From Synergistaceae bacterium (GTDB taxonomy: Bacteria > Synergistota > Synergistia > Synergistales > Thermovirgaceae), in assembly GCA_003446665.1 (NCBI GenBank), contig DMCT01000064.1, positions 1 to 6,649 of the forward strand: a stretch of 6,649 bases of DNA, given 5' to 3'. Under the pieces are notes generated by a model. The model made no database searches. It was given only the letters and a program-made list of their open reading frames with translations, and was not told the DNA's origin. Shown here piece by piece: positions 6,440 through 6,649 of this stretch. A program made the position numbers and the translations under genes. Position 1 is the first letter of the stretch; every line of letters starts with the position of its first letter.

Positions 6440-6649
6440 ATGAAATTGGCAAATGTTAAAGTGTATTCAACGCCGACCTGTCCCTGGTGCATTAAGGTGA
6501 AAGAATACCTTGGATCCAGGGGAATCGATTTCGACATTATCGACGTCAGCAAAGACAGGGATGCGGCGATGGAGATGGTTAAAAAGACCGGGCAAATGGG
6601 TGTTCCGGTTACTGAAATCGGCGAAACTTGCATCGTGGGGTTCGATACC
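6440..6649 (+). CDS. Glutaredoxin-like protein (YruB-like/NrdH-like), 3' end cut by window edge
   Basis: Seventy codons are visible and the frame runs off the right edge. The protein begins MKLANVKVYSTPTCPWC, placing the redox-active CPWC at C14-C17 after the first beta strand. The cis-proline motif GVPV lies at 54-57 and a GF(D) turn at 67-69, as in small glutaredoxin-like proteins of about 75-85 residues, so only a short C-terminal helix is probably missing. An additional cysteine, C64, lies in the last strand. Expected role: thiol-disulfide exchange in the cytoplasm; the partner is unknown (thioredoxin reductase-type enzyme or glutathione-independent electron donor). It is divergent from the formate dehydrogenase operon, with its own consensus promoter at 6352-6379. 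ATG 6440 is chosen, but the purine-rich AGGGAG (6431-6436) is only 3 bases away. A TTG at 6446, 9 bases from it, is a possible alternative that would remove two residues. Confidence 0.9.
   Translation, partial: MKLANVKVYSTPTCPWCIKVKEYLGSRGIDFDIIDVSKDRDAAMEMVKKTGQMGVPVTEIGETCIVGFDT

Noticed and set aside
6424..6633. 69-codon minus-strand open frame
   Set aside because: Antisense to the glutaredoxin-like gene, which has CPWC and GVPV motifs and a consensus promoter.

Overview
The window is a chromosomal piece from an anaerobic, probably fermentative or syntrophic bacterium. It holds three co-directional minus-strand genes and one divergent plus-strand gene that runs off the right edge. The minus-strand genes encode a soluble, multi-cofactor formate dehydrogenase complex. 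In transcription order they are a NuoE/HydC-type [2Fe-2S] subunit (6217-5720), a NuoF/HydB-type FMN/NAD subunit with a ferredoxin tail (5723-3951), and a very large catalytic subunit (3935 to beyond base 1). The gene set, the ferredoxin tail on HydB and the YruB-like glutaredoxin fit anaerobes such as Synergistota or Firmicutes. That assignment is inference and the phylum is not proven by the sequence.

The most notable object is the catalytic subunit, which is open for 1311 codons and is cut only by the window edge. In order it joins a NuoG-type [2Fe-2S] domain, a GltD/NfnB-type iron-sulfur plus FAD/NAD(P)H oxidoreductase, a small cysteine-rich linker, a two-[4Fe-4S] ferredoxin domain, and a complete molybdenum/tungsten formate dehydrogenase core. 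The active-site residue is cysteine, not selenocysteine. The HydB-like partner carries its own NAD(H)/FMN site, so the assembled complex would have two separate pyridine-nucleotide flavin sites plus the formate site and about ten iron-sulfur clusters. This suggests an electron-bifurcating or confurcating formate dehydrogenase that links formate, NAD(H), ferredoxin and perhaps NADP(H).

The three genes form a tight operon. The first two overlap by 4 bp (ATGA), and the second and third are 15 bp apart with the Shine-Dalgarno of the third embedded in the stop codon of the second. The 222-bp divergent intergenic region (6218-6439) holds a consensus sigma-70 promoter for the plus-strand gene (TTGACA, 16 bp, TATAAT), inverted repeats over its -35 and its expected start point, and a perfect 8-bp-stem hairpin just upstream of the first operon gene's Shine-Dalgarno. 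The operon's own promoter is much less obvious.

The right edge carries the first 70 codons of a small CPWC glutaredoxin-like protein. No rRNA, tRNA, CRISPR, mobile element or terminator was recognised.
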